Source: DAOOVD01 sp035369845 (lineage in GTDB: Bacteria; Bacillota; Desulfotomaculia; Desulfotomaculales; Pelotomaculaceae). Taken from it: a DNA stretch of 27,652 bases. Below the pieces are notes generated by a model, which was not told where the DNA came from, made no database searches, and was given only the letters and a program-made list of their open reading frames with translations. The stretch covers positions 1 to 27,652 of the forward strand of contig DAOOVD010000033.1 of the NCBI GenBank assembly GCA_035369845.1, read 5' to 3'. Both the position numbers and the translations under genes were made by a program. Numbering within the stretch: position 1 is the first letter of the stretch; every line of letters starts with the position of its first letter. Positions 13,160 to 20,856 of the stretch are shown here, one piece after another.

Positions 13160-14693
13160 AGGCATTGTTTATCTGGTGGGGGCGGGTCCGGGCGACCCGA
13201 AGCTCATCACCGTTAAAGGGCTGGAGTGCATCAAGAAAGCCGACGTTATAATATATGACCGCCTTTCCGGCCGGGGACTCCTGGCGTTTGCCCGGCCGGA
13301 TGCCGAAAAGGTTTATGTGGGGAAATCCCCGGACTTTCACGCCTTAAAACAGAACGAGATCAACTGGCTGCTTGTGGAAAAAGCCCGTTCCGGCAAGATT
13401 GTGACAAGGCTCAAAGGGGGAGACCCTTTCGTCTTCGGCCGCGGGGGTGAGGAAGCGGAGGCCCTGGTGAAGGCCGGTATCCGGTTCGAAGTTGTCCCGG
13501 GAGTTACTTCGGCTGTTGCAGTACCGGCGTATGCGGGAATTCCGGTGACGCACCGTGATTTTACCTCTACGCTGGCCATTATCACCGGAAACGAGGATCC
13601 GGAGAAAGAGGATTCAAGCATAGCCTGGGATAAGATTTCCACCGGTGCCGGAACACTGGTGTTTTTAATGGGAATGTCGAATCTGAAGATGATTACGGTC
13701 AAGCTTGTTGAGAACGGACGTTCCCCAAAAACGCCGGTGGCGCTGATCAGGTGGGGCACCCGGCCGGAACAGCAAACACTTGTGGGCACACTGGCGGACA
13801 TTGGCGATAAAGCGGCAAAAGCCGGATTCAAAAACCCTGCAATTATTCTTGTGGGGGAAGTAGTCAACTTGCGTGATAAACTTAACTGGTTCGAAAACAG
13901 GCCGCTGTTCGGGAAGAGGATTCTGGTCACCCGCGCCAGGGAACAGGCCAGCGTTCTGTCGGAGGAGATTGAGGCATTGGGCGGCGAGCCGCTGGAATTT
14001 CCCACCATAGGAATAGCCGAGCCGGAGGATTACGGACCGCTTGACGGTGCACTCAAAGATCTGGGCAGTTTTAAATGGGTGATATTCACCAGTGTCAACG
14101 GTGTCGGGTATTTCTTTAGAAGACTCCGCTTTCACTGTAAGGATGTAAGAGATCTCCACCAGGCAAGGCTTTGCGCTATCGGTCCGAAGACCAGGGAAGC
14201 GATGGAAGCATTCGGTCTGCAGGTTGATTACATGCCTGGCGAATACCGTGCCGAAGAAATTGTTGAAGGACTGGCCGGGAAAATACAGCCGGGGGACAGG
14301 GTGCTTCTGCCCAGGGCCGACATAGCCCGCAAGGCGCTGCCGGAAGCGTTGAAGAGCATGGGCGCCGACGTTGTTGAAGTAGAGGTTTACCGTACGGTTA
14401 TGGGAGACGGGGACAGCAGTTCGATAAGAGAGATGTTGAGGCAAAAACGAATCAGCATGATCACTTTTACGAGTTCTTCCACTGTCCGCAATTTTGTTAA
14501 AATGCTTGACGCGCCTGATATCGGCAAGCTGACTGAAGGCATTCCCGTCGCCTGCATCGGGCCGGTTACCGCCGACACTGCAAGGGAACTGGGTCTTGCC
14601 GTCGACGTTACGGCAGGTGACTACACGATAAAAGGGCTGTTAAATGCTGTTCTGGAGTATTATAATTGCTCATGCCGTCAAAACTGCTCCTGA
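13152..14693 (+). CDS. cobA-hemD: Fused uroporphyrinogen-III methyltransferase / uroporphyrinogen-III synthase
   Basis: The protein has 513 residues in two domains. Residues 1 to about 245 are the SAM-dependent methyltransferase CobA/SUMT: VYLVGAGPGDPKLITVKG, VIYDRL, VTRLKGGDPFVFGRGGEEAEAL, VVPGVTSAVAVPAYAGIPVTHR, TLVFLMGM. From about residue 258 (FGKRILVTRAREQASVLSEEIEALGG) to the end is HemD, with IFTSVNGVGYFF, LCAIGPKTREAM, and a C-terminal TSSSTVRNF and CIGPVTADTARE. The fusion makes uroporphyrinogen III and methylates it to precorrin-2, feeding siroheme. Such fusions are common in clostridia. The start overlaps the end of hemC by eight bases. Confidence 0.96.
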   Translation: MNKGIVYLVGAGPGDPKLITVKGLECIKKADVIIYDRLSGRGLLAFARPDAEKVYVGKSPDFHALKQNEINWLLVEKARSGKIVTRLKGGDPFVFGRGGEEAEALVKAGIRFEVVPGVTSAVAVPAYAGIPVTHRDFTSTLAIITGNEDPEKEDSSIAWDKISTGAGTLVFLMGMSNLKMITVKLVENGRSPKTPVALIRWGTRPEQQTLVGTLADIGDKAAKAGFKNPAIILVGEVVNLRDKLNWFENRPLFGKRILVTRAREQASVLSEEIEALGGEPLEFPTIGIAEPEDYGPLDGALKDLGSFKWVIFTSVNGVGYFFRRLRFHCKDVRDLHQARLCAIGPKTREAMEAFGLQVDYMPGEYRAEEIVEGLAGKIQPGDRVLLPRADIARKALPEALKSMGADVVEVEVYRTVMGDGDSSSIREMLRQKRISMITFTSSSTVRNFVKMLDAPDIGKLTEGIPVACIGPVTADTARELGLAVDVTAGDYTIKGLLNAVLEYYNCSCRQNCS

Positions 14694-14708
14694 AAAAGGT
14701 GTGATGAT

Positions 14709-15887
14709 ATGATCAGTGTAACCAAGCTTTTGTGCGAAACCGGGTTCTACGGTGATAACCTGCGCTACAGTCCGGCTTCGAAAGGCCAGGTCGACGGGGC
14801 CGTGGAGGGGCACGGGCCTGTTGTCGTTTGGAACAGCACCAGAACCTGTAATCTTAAATGCGTTCACTGCTATTCCAACTCCGATTCGAAAAAATACGAC
14901 GGCGAGCTGACTACCGAAGAGGCCCTGCAGTTTATCGACGACCTTGCGGAGTTCAGGGTTCCCGTTCTGCTTTTTTCCGGCGGGGAGCCGCTGCTGAGGA
15001 AGGATTTGATCCAGCTGGCGCGTTATGCCGGGGAGAAAGGCATCAGGCCGACTATATCCACCAACGGCACGCTGATAGACCGGGAAACGGCGCTAATGTT
15101 GAAAAAGGTGGGAATAGGTTACGTAGGCGTCAGCCTGGACGGAATCGGTGGCAACAACGATCTTTTCCGAGGGAGAAAAGGAGCGTTTGAAGATGCGCTG
15201 AACGGTATAAGAAACTGTATGTCGGTGGGGCAGAGAGTAGGACTGCGGTTTACCATCAACAGGCGTAATTACAGGGATTTGAACGCAATTTTCGATCTGG
15301 TAGAAGATGAAAACATCCTGCGCGTTTGTTTTTACCATCTGGTTTATTCAGGCCGCGGAAGCAGGATGGTGGAAGAAGATATTACCAGGGAAGAAGCTCG
15401 CGCGGCTATGGACCTGATAATAGAGAGAACTCTTGATTTTCACCGGCGCGGTCTGAATAAGGAAATCCTTACCGTGGACAACCATGCCGACGGGGTGTAT
15501 ATTTACCTGAAACTTCAAAAAACCAATCCCGGCAGGGCGCAACGGGTTTTCGAACTGCTCAGGCTGAACGGGGGAAACCGCACCGGCATCGCTATCGGAG
15601 CTGTTGACTGGTACGGCAACGTCCATCCCGATCAGTTCACGCAAAACCATACTTTCGGCAATGTGCGCGAGAGAAAGTTCGGCGAAATTTGGACGGATAC
15701 TACAAATCATATTCTGGCGGGATTGAAGGACAGGAAAAAGCTGCTCAGGGGGCGGTGCCGGGCATGCAAGTGGCTGGACATATGCAACGGTAATTTCAGG
15801 GCCCGGGCCGAGGCGGTGACGGGGGATTTCTGGGGGTCCGATCCGGCTTGTTACCTGACTGACAAGGAAGCAGGCCTGGAGCAGTAG
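14709..15887 (+). CDS. ahbC: Radical SAM AhbC / NirJ1, 12,18-didecarboxysiroheme deacetylase
   Basis: The protein has 392 residues. The radical-SAM cluster motif is C47-x3-C51-x2-C54 (CNLKCVHC), with GGEPL and the following TIR.STNGT-type strand. The C-terminal cysteines C350, C353, C359 and C381 fit a second SPASM-like Fe-S cluster. In the Ahb route this enzyme removes the two acetate side chains of didecarboxysiroheme to give Fe-coproporphyrin III. The family is labelled NirJ1 in Firmicutes because it resembles haem d1 NirJ, but no nirS, nirF or nirN gene is nearby, and ahbA, ahbB and ahbD are. The C/D assignment uses length and order; it could be reversed, though the second enzyme fits AhbD better. 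Confidence 0.87.
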   Translation: MISVTKLLCETGFYGDNLRYSPASKGQVDGAVEGHGPVVVWNSTRTCNLKCVHCYSNSDSKKYDGELTTEEALQFIDDLAEFRVPVLLFSGGEPLLRKDLIQLARYAGEKGIRPTISTNGTLIDRETALMLKKVGIGYVGVSLDGIGGNNDLFRGRKGAFEDALNGIRNCMSVGQRVGLRFTINRRNYRDLNAIFDLVEDENILRVCFYHLVYSGRGSRMVEEDITREEARAAMDLIIERTLDFHRRGLNKEILTVDNHADGVYIYLKLQKTNPGRAQRVFELLRLNGGNRTGIAIGAVDWYGNVHPDQFTQNHTFGNVRERKFGEIWTDTTNHILAGLKDRKKLLRGRCRACKWLDICNGNFRARAEAVTGDFWGSDPACYLTDKEAGLEQ

Positions 15888-15987
15888 TATGTTTATTTTT
15901 GGCCGACTGGTTAGGTGATGAAATGCGGCAAGGGAAGGCCTTTTCTCGTACCGCAGGTAAAAAAGCTGACGGGGGTGTTATTTAATT

Positions 15988-16968
15988 ATGGCTTTTCCAG
16001 TTCAGCGACCGAGGCGGCTCAGGGCCAGTGAGGGCATCAGAAGACTGGTCCGTGAGAATAGATTGTCCGTGGACAATCTGATTTACCCGGTGTTCGTGAC
16101 CGGGGGGGAAAATATCGCCCGGCCGGTCGCGGCCATGCCGGGTGTATATAACTATTCGTCTGACAAGCTGCTTGAAGATGTTGGAGAAGCGGTAAGGCTC
16201 GGGATACCGGGAATTCTCATCTTCGGCGTGCCGGAAGTCAAAGACGAAACCGGCTCCGGGGCTTATGACGAGAACGGGGTTGTCCAGAGAGCGGTTCGGG
16301 CGTTAAAAAAAGAGTACCCCGGCCTGCTTGTGGTGACCGATCTCTGTTTGTGCGAGTACACAAGTCACGGGCACTGCGGGATAGTGAAGGACGGGCGGGT
16401 GTTGAACGATCCCACCCTCGAGCTTCTCACCAGAACTGCCGTGTCCCAGGCTGCTGCAGGCGCTGATATAATCGCGCCGTCCGACATGATGGACGGCAGG
16501 GTGGGGTCGATAAGGAGGGCTCTTGACGATAACGGATTTGAGAGCGTACCCGTCATGGCATACTCCGCAAAATATGCGTCGTCTTTTTACGGGCCTTTCA
16601 GGGAAGCGGCCGGCTCGGCTCCGCGGTTCGGGGACAGAAAAAGCTACCAGATGGATCCTGCCAATTCGGACGAGGCACTGAGAGAGGTGTGGCTGGATAT
16701 CGAGGAGGGGGCCGACATTGTTATAGTCAAACCCGCTATGGCCTATATGGACGTGATCAGGAGGGTAAAAGACGAGTTCGGTTACCCTGTGGCTGCGTAT
16801 AACGTGAGCGGTGAGTACAGCATGGTTAAAGCCGCGGCGAAAAACGGATGGATTGACGAACGAGGAATAGTGATGGAACTGCTTACCGGCATCAAGCGGG
16901 CGGGCGCGGATATAATAATCAGCTACCACGCCAAGGATGTTGCCAGGTGGCTGCAGGATAATAAGTGA
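15988..16968 (+). CDS. hemB: Delta-aminolevulinic acid dehydratase (porphobilinogen synthase)
   Basis: The protein has 326 residues and condenses two 5-aminolevulinate molecules to porphobilinogen. It is the zinc-type enzyme: cysteines C120, C122 and C130 lie in DLCLCEYTSHGHC. The Schiff-base lysines are K195 in MAYSAKYASSFYGPFR and K248 in IVIVKPAMAYMD. The 100-base gap before it contains TGCGG and CCGCA flanking an AAGGCCTT core, a modest hairpin, and a weak ribosome site GGGGGTG (15971-15977) ten bases before the ATG. No riboswitch is recognised there. Confidence 0.97.
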   Translation: MAFPVQRPRRLRASEGIRRLVRENRLSVDNLIYPVFVTGGENIARPVAAMPGVYNYSSDKLLEDVGEAVRLGIPGILIFGVPEVKDETGSGAYDENGVVQRAVRALKKEYPGLLVVTDLCLCEYTSHGHCGIVKDGRVLNDPTLELLTRTAVSQAAAGADIIAPSDMMDGRVGSIRRALDDNGFESVPVMAYSAKYASSFYGPFREAAGSAPRFGDRKSYQMDPANSDEALREVWLDIEEGADIVIVKPAMAYMDVIRRVKDEFGYPVAAYNVSGEYSMVKAAAKNGWIDERGIVMELLTGIKRAGADIIISYHAKDVARWLQDNK

Positions 16969-17065
16969 GGTTTGGGCAATAAACCGGCAAGCCGGGCTGC
17001 GGGCGCCCCTCCGTTCCAAGGTTATGTATACGGTGTAAACAAGGTTCGTGTTGGGAGATGGTTTG

Positions 17066-18058
17066 ATGATAATTTCCTGGAACACAACAAATGAGTGCAA
17101 TATGTATTGCAAACATTGTTACCGGGATGCGGGCGTCAAAGCTGATGAAGAACTGAGCACCGAAAAGGGGCTCGGGCTGATCGAACAGATTGCCCGGGCC
17201 GGATTCAAGATAATGATTTTCAGCGGCGGAGAGCCGCTTATGCGCGACGACATTTACACCCTGGTTTCATATGCGAGGGAGAAGGGGCTCAAGCCGGTTT
17301 TTGGAACAAACGGCACTCTTATCACCGGAGAAACGGCAGAACGCTTAAAGGAAGCCGGCGCGGCTGTGATGGGAATCAGCCTTGACAGCGTGGATCCCCG
17401 TAGCCATGACGATTTCCGGGAGATGCCGGGTGCCTGGCAGGGTGCGGTCGACGGTATGAGGGCATGCCGCGAAGCGGAACTGCCTTTTCAAATTCATACC
17501 ACCGTCATGGATTGGAACATGGGAGAGGTTGAAAAACTTACCGATTTTGCTTCAAAAACAGGTGCCGTGGGACATCACATTTTCTTCCTAGTGCCGACGG
17601 GCAGGGCGGTCAATATCGAGGCTGAATCCCTCAGGGCGGAGCAATATGAGGAACTGTTGATAAGAATAATGAGAAAACAGGCTCAAACTCATATTGAATT
17701 GAAACCGACTTGCGCCCCCCAGTTCATGCGGATTGCCGCGCAAATGGGCGTTAAAACCCGTTTCGCAAAAGGTTGCCTGGCCGGACTGTCGTACTGCATA
17801 ATCAGTCCGAAAGGCATAGTGCAGCCGTGCGCTTATCTCAATATTCCGGCGGGAGATGTACGTGAGAAAAGCTTCGGGGAAATATGGGCCGGCGCTGAGA
17901 TATTCAAAAACCTCCGCACAGAAGAATACAAGGGCGGCTGCGGAACCTGCGGGTACAAAAGAGTGTGCGGCGGATGCCGCGCCCGCGCCTATTTCTACCA
18001 TGGGGACTACATGGCCGAGGAGCCGTGGTGCCTGTACCGCGGGAGAAAGGGACAATGA
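17066..18058 (+). CDS. ahbD: Radical SAM AhbD / NirJ2, haem b synthase
   Basis: The protein has 330 residues from ATG 17066, supported by GGGAG at 17053-17057; GTG 17048 and TTG 17051 are in-frame alternatives. The radical-SAM motif C11-x3-C15-x2-C18 (ECNMYCKHCYRDAG) starts almost at the N-terminus, typical of NirJ2/AhbD. FSGGEPLMRDD and GTNGTLI follow. A cysteine-rich C-terminus (SYCIISPKGIVQPCAYLNI, then GGCGTCGYKRVCGGCRARA, then WCLY) holds the auxiliary cluster. The enzyme oxidatively decarboxylates two propionates of Fe-coproporphyrin III to vinyls, making haem b without oxygen. The stop overlaps the ahbA start. Confidence 0.88.
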   Translation: MIISWNTTNECNMYCKHCYRDAGVKADEELSTEKGLGLIEQIARAGFKIMIFSGGEPLMRDDIYTLVSYAREKGLKPVFGTNGTLITGETAERLKEAGAAVMGISLDSVDPRSHDDFREMPGAWQGAVDGMRACREAELPFQIHTTVMDWNMGEVEKLTDFASKTGAVGHHIFFLVPTGRAVNIEAESLRAEQYEELLIRIMRKQAQTHIELKPTCAPQFMRIAAQMGVKTRFAKGCLAGLSYCIISPKGIVQPCAYLNIPAGDVREKSFGEIWAGAEIFKNLRTEEYKGGCGTCGYKRVCGGCRARAYFYHGDYMAEEPWCLYRGRKGQ

Positions 18059-18513
18059 GAGTGGCATTGGATACTACGGACAGAAAGCTGTTGGGTTTGA
18101 TCCAGGCCGGGTTTCCCTTGGTGCCGGAGCCCTACCGCACGCTGGGCGAAATGCTCGGCGTCAGCGAAGACGAGGTAATCGGACGGATCGGCCGGCTTAT
18201 TGAAAATGGGGTCATCCGCAGGTTAGGCGGCATTTTCGATTCGGGGAAGCTTGGTTATCACGGTGCTCTCTGCGCGGCGAGGGTGGAAGATGAACGGATC
18301 GGCGAAGTAGCGGAAGCGGTAAACAGCTTTTCGGGGGTCACGCATAACTATTTGCGGGAGCACTATTTCAATATGTGGTTTACGGTCCTGGCCCGGTCGC
18401 GGGAGGAGTTGGAAGAAATCATCGGCAGCATTAAAGAACGCGCGGGGATTGTGGAGATGATGATTCTTCCGGCAGAAAATATCTTTAAGATCAGGGTGAA
18501 ATTTGATCTTTAA
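18055..18513 (+). CDS. ahbA: Siroheme decarboxylase subunit AhbA (Lrp/AsnC-like)
   Basis: The protein has 152 residues. ATG 18055 overlaps the ahbD stop (ATGA) and has GGGAGAAAGG upstream; a longer open frame from 17965 is just overlap with ahbD. The N-terminal winged-helix-like part (DTTDRKLLGLIQAGFPLVPEPYRTLGEMLGVSEDEVIGRI...GVIRRLGGIFDS) and the C-terminal RAM-like half (VTHNYLREHYFNMWFTVLAR) match the AhbA/NirD family. With AhbB it removes carboxyl groups from the two acetates at C12 and C18 of siroheme, giving didecarboxysiroheme. The Lrp-like fold may also bind haem or DNA, so a feedback role is possible (inference). Confidence 0.9.
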   Translation: MRVALDTTDRKLLGLIQAGFPLVPEPYRTLGEMLGVSEDEVIGRIGRLIENGVIRRLGGIFDSGKLGYHGALCAARVEDERIGEVAEAVNSFSGVTHNYLREHYFNMWFTVLARSREELEEIIGSIKERAGIVEMMILPAENIFKIRVKFDL

Positions 18514-18526
18514 CGGGGTGTCTGGT

Positions 18527-18994
18527 TTGCTTGACGAGATGGACAGAAAAATTGTACGGGAACTGCAAAACGGTTTGCCGCTGGTCAGCAGGCCTTTTAA
18601 AGTAGTTGCCGACAAGCTTGGCTTGTCCGAGGACGAATTGATCGGCAGGGTCAGGATTTTTATAAAGAACGGACAGATCAGGCGGTTCGGGGCGGCTCTC
18701 CGCCATCAGGACCTCGGCTTTACGGCCAATGCGATGGTTGTCTGGGATGTGCCGGAAGAAAAAGTAGCGGAAGTTGGCAGAGCGATGGCGGACTTCGAGG
18801 AGGTGACCCACTGCTACCAGCGGCCCCGCCGGCCGGGCTGGCCGTACAACTTGTTTACCGTTGTGCACGGACAGTCTCGCGACGAATGTGTAAAGATCGT
18901 TGAAAAACTGTCGCGGGCAACCGGCATGGACCGGTACAACATGCTCTTCAGCGTAGCCGAGCTGAAAAAGAGCAGCATGCGTTACTTTGAATAG
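18527..18994 (+). CDS. ahbB: Siroheme decarboxylase subunit AhbB (Lrp/AsnC-like)
   Basis: The protein has 155 residues from TTG 18527, chosen because GGGGTG (18515-18520) is six bases upstream and because LLDEMDRKIVRELQNGLPLV then lines up with the start of AhbA. An earlier in-frame TTG at 18503 would overlap ahbA by 11 bases and add eight residues. Visible features are RPFKVVADKLGLSEDELIGRV, GQIRRFGAALRHQDLGF, and VTHCYQRPRRPGWPYNLFTVVHG; the YQRP...YNLF segment is typical of AhbB. It is the partner of AhbA in the siroheme decarboxylase heterodimer. Confidence 0.88.
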   Translation: MLDEMDRKIVRELQNGLPLVSRPFKVVADKLGLSEDELIGRVRIFIKNGQIRRFGAALRHQDLGFTANAMVVWDVPEEKVAEVGRAMADFEEVTHCYQRPRRPGWPYNLFTVVHGQSRDECVKIVEKLSRATGMDRYNMLFSVAELKKSSMRYFE

Positions 18995-19041
18995 CCGCAT
19001 TGAAAAAAACGACATGTTATGCATGAAAGGGGCACCGGAAA

Positions 19042-20355
19042 ATGCGAGGAAGGTATTCAAAATCGGCAGCCCTGTTCGAGGAGGCCATGACGTTAATACC
19101 GGGCGGTGTCAACAGTCCGGTCAGGGCTTTTAAACCTGTCGGTGTCAATCCGGTTTTTATCAGAAGCGGAAGAGGACCCTTCATCTATGACGAGGACGGA
19201 AACGAGTACATAGATTTTGTAGGTTCGTGGGGTCCGCTGATCCTCGGCCACCGTCACCCGGGGGTGGTGGAAGCCCTGGCGCGATGTCTTAACGAGACGG
19301 GCACCAGTTTTGGCGCTCCCACGGAACTGGAGACAAAGCTTGCCAAAATGATCGTGGAAGCCGTGCCTTCAATAGAAATGGTAAGACTGGTCAACTCGGG
19401 TACTGAAGCTGCGATGAGCGCGCTGAGGCTTGCGCGCGGGTATACCGGCAGGAACAAGATAGTAAAATTTGAGGGCTGCTACCACGGACACGCGGATTTT
19501 CTTTTAATCAAAGCAGGCTCAGGCGCGCTCAGTCTGGGCGTGCCCACCAGCCCGGGAGTGCCGGCAGCTTCGGCGGCAAACACCATAGCGGCAAGATACA
19601 ACGATCTGGATAGTCTGAAAGAGATATTTTCTGCTGAAGGTGACGACATAGCCGCGGTTATTGTCGAGCCGGTAGCGGGAAACATGGGCGTGGTACCCCC
19701 GGCGCCGGGCTTTCTGGAAGGACTGCGCGAACTGACTTTGCATTACGGCAGCATCTTAATATTTGACGAGGTCATGACTGGTTTCCGGGTGGCTTACGGA
19801 GGCGCTCAACAACTCTACGGGGTTAAGCCGGACCTGACTTGCCTGGGCAAGGTTATCGGTGGGGGCCTGCCGGTGGGGGCTTACGGGGGCAGAAAGGAAA
19901 TTATGGAGTATGTGTCTCCGGCTGGGCCGGTTTATCAGGCCGGCACGCTGTCGGGGAACCCACTGGCAGTGACGGCCGGCATCGCAACCCTGGAAATTTT
20001 AAGACGGCCCGGGTTTTATGAAGACCTGGAAAAAAAGGCGGCTGCCCTCGAAAAAGGACTTGAAGATGCTGTCCTTGAAGCAGAAATCGAAGTATGCCTG
20101 AACCGGGCTGGTTCAATGCTGTGCGCCTTCTTTACCGGGGAAAGGGTCGGCGATTATACCTCCGCCTGCATGTCGGATACATCCCGATATGCCGCGTTCT
20201 TTAAAAAGATGCTTGAACGGGGAGTATATCTGGCACCATCGCAGTTTGAAGCGGCTTTTGTATCGGCCGCCCACGGCGGAAGGGAGATTGAACTTACTGT
20301 CGAAGCCGCGCGGGAGGCTTTTAAGGCAGCGAGGGAAGTAAAGCAAGGGGGATGA
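19042..20355 (+). CDS. hemL: Glutamate-1-semialdehyde 2,1-aminomutase
   Basis: The protein has 437 residues and converts glutamate-1-semialdehyde to 5-aminolevulinate, acting directly after HemA although its gene is last in the cluster. It is a class III PLP aminotransferase: MTLIPGGVNSPVRAFKPVG, VNSGTEAAMSALRLARG, FEGCYHGHAD, IIVEPVAGNMG-type and FDEVMTGFRVA segments, and the PLP lysine K270 in CLGKVIGGGLPVGAYGG. The ribosome site GAAAGGGG lies 12 bases upstream. The 47-base gap from ahbB has no terminator, so co-transcription is likely. No terminator is seen directly after hemL; the next one is the hairpin at 20534. Confidence 0.97.
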   Translation: MRGRYSKSAALFEEAMTLIPGGVNSPVRAFKPVGVNPVFIRSGRGPFIYDEDGNEYIDFVGSWGPLILGHRHPGVVEALARCLNETGTSFGAPTELETKLAKMIVEAVPSIEMVRLVNSGTEAAMSALRLARGYTGRNKIVKFEGCYHGHADFLLIKAGSGALSLGVPTSPGVPAASAANTIAARYNDLDSLKEIFSAEGDDIAAVIVEPVAGNMGVVPPAPGFLEGLRELTLHYGSILIFDEVMTGFRVAYGGAQQLYGVKPDLTCLGKVIGGGLPVGAYGGRKEIMEYVSPAGPVYQAGTLSGNPLAVTAGIATLEILRRPGFYEDLEKKAAALEKGLEDAVLEAEIEVCLNRAGSMLCAFFTGERVGDYTSACMSDTSRYAAFFKKMLERGVYLAPSQFEAAFVSAAHGGREIELTVEAAREAFKAAREVKQGG

Positions 20356-20385
20356 TCAATTCCACTTTGTGAAATTATTTGCGGA

Positions 20386-20414
20386 TTGATAAAGGAAACT
20401 ATTTCGTATATAAT
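20386..20414 (+). promoter_or_regulatory. Sigma-A promoter of the hydrogenase-maturation operon
   Basis: TTGATA (20386-20391), a 17-base spacer and a perfect TATAAT (20409-20414) give a start near 20420. The promoter begins 30 bases after the hemL stop. TTGTGA at 20367-20372, just upstream of the -35, resembles one half of a Rex operator, but the second half is not convincing. Confidence 0.8.
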
Positions 20415-20419
20415 TATTG

Positions 20420-20532
20420 GCAGGAAGGACAATTTAATAGAGCCTGACGGTAACGCCGGGGCGTTTCCGGAGGGTTGTACGGACGACTCTGCGAAGAAGG
20501 GGACACCTGATCTCAAGGAGGGGGGAATGGTA
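20420..20532 (+). ncRNA. Structured 5' leader (possible riboswitch or attenuator)
   Basis: Between the promoter and the terminator-like hairpin lie 113 bases with no gene. Hairpin 1: CGG-T-AACGC (20448-20456), loop CGGG, GCGTT-T-CCG (20461-20469). Hairpin 2: GTTGT (20474-20478), loop ACGG, ACGAC (20483-20487). AGAG (20439-20442) can pair with CTCT (20487-20490), sharing one base with hairpin 2, to close both into a multibranch. A strong Shine-Dalgarno (AAGGAGG, 20515-20521) is followed by ATG GTA TAA (20527-20535), a two-codon frame that runs into the terminator. I do not recognise a known riboswitch family: the TPP, FMN, SAM, cobalamin, fluoride, ZTP, guanidine and T-box signatures are absent. 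Confidence 0.5.
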
Positions 20533-20533
20533 T

Positions 20534-20570
20534 AAAAACCCTTTTTTCGCGTTGCGAAAAAAGGGTTTTT
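20534..20570 (+). terminator. Perfect 17-bp terminator-like hairpin before the TM1266-type gene
   Basis: AAAAACCCTTTTTTCGC (20534-20550) pairs with GCGAAAAAAGGGTTTTT (20554-20570) around GTT, with no mismatch. The A5 and T5 ends make it usable on both strands: it could end the hemL transcript, but it also lies 115 to 150 bases after the promoter and 20 bases before the next start. It must therefore be passed by transcription of the hydrogenase-maturation genes, unless a second promoter exists in the short gap. Confidence 0.75.
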
Positions 20571-20589
20571 AATTTGGGGAGGGTTGTGA

Positions 20590-20835
20590 ATGGAACGAAG
20601 GATAGGCGTAATCGGAATCGTCGTTGAAGAAAGGGAAAACGTGCAGAGGCTGAACAATATATTAAGCGAGTACAGTGAGATTATAGTCGGTAGGATGGGC
20701 GTGCCTTACCGGGAGCGCAACCTTTTCGTCATTTCGCTGATTATTGACGGATCTACCGACGAAGTCGGGGCCATGACCGGGAAACTCGGCGCGCTGAAGG
20801 GAATTAGGGTGAAGACGGCGCTGGTGACGAAATAA
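20590..20835 (+). CDS. TM1266-type putative [FeFe]-hydrogenase system regulator
   Basis: The protein has 81 residues with an ACT/ferredoxin-like beta-alpha-beta pattern: RRIGVIGIVVEERENVQRLNNILSEYSEIIVGRMGVPYRERNLFVISLIIDGSTDEVGAMTGKLGALKGIRVKTAL. It matches the small TM1266 family found next to [FeFe]-hydrogenase maturation genes and named a putative regulator from context; no activity is proven. There is no DNA-binding domain, so ligand sensing or protein binding is more likely than direct DNA control (inference). The ribosome site GGGGAGGG (20576-20583) precedes ATG 20590. aspA follows after 21 bases. Confidence 0.87.
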   Translation: MERRIGVIGIVVEERENVQRLNNILSEYSEIIVGRMGVPYRERNLFVISLIIDGSTDEVGAMTGKLGALKGIRVKTALVTK

Positions 20836-20856
20836 TTTGCCAGGGGGCTGTTTGTT

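Noticed and set aside
14694..16000. Haem d1 / denitrification locus, because of the NirJ-like proteins
   Set aside because: No nirS, nirF, nirN or nirE-specific gene is present, while ahbA, ahbB and two radical SAM enzymes match the haem b route.
17965..18054. N-terminal extension of AhbA
   Set aside because: These 30 codons are ahbD in another frame; ATG 18055 has a good ribosome site and gives the normal length.
20500..20510. ACCTGATCT, as in the TPP riboswitch core
   Set aside because: The companion TPP elements (CTGAGA, the GGGGTGCC start, and the CCAGCGTAGGGAA end) are missing, and the downstream genes have no thiamine link.
20420..20570. T-box leader upstream of the TM1266-type gene
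   Set aside because: No GGTGG-type antiterminator bulge and no specifier stem could be found, and no aminoacyl or amino-acid gene needs it.
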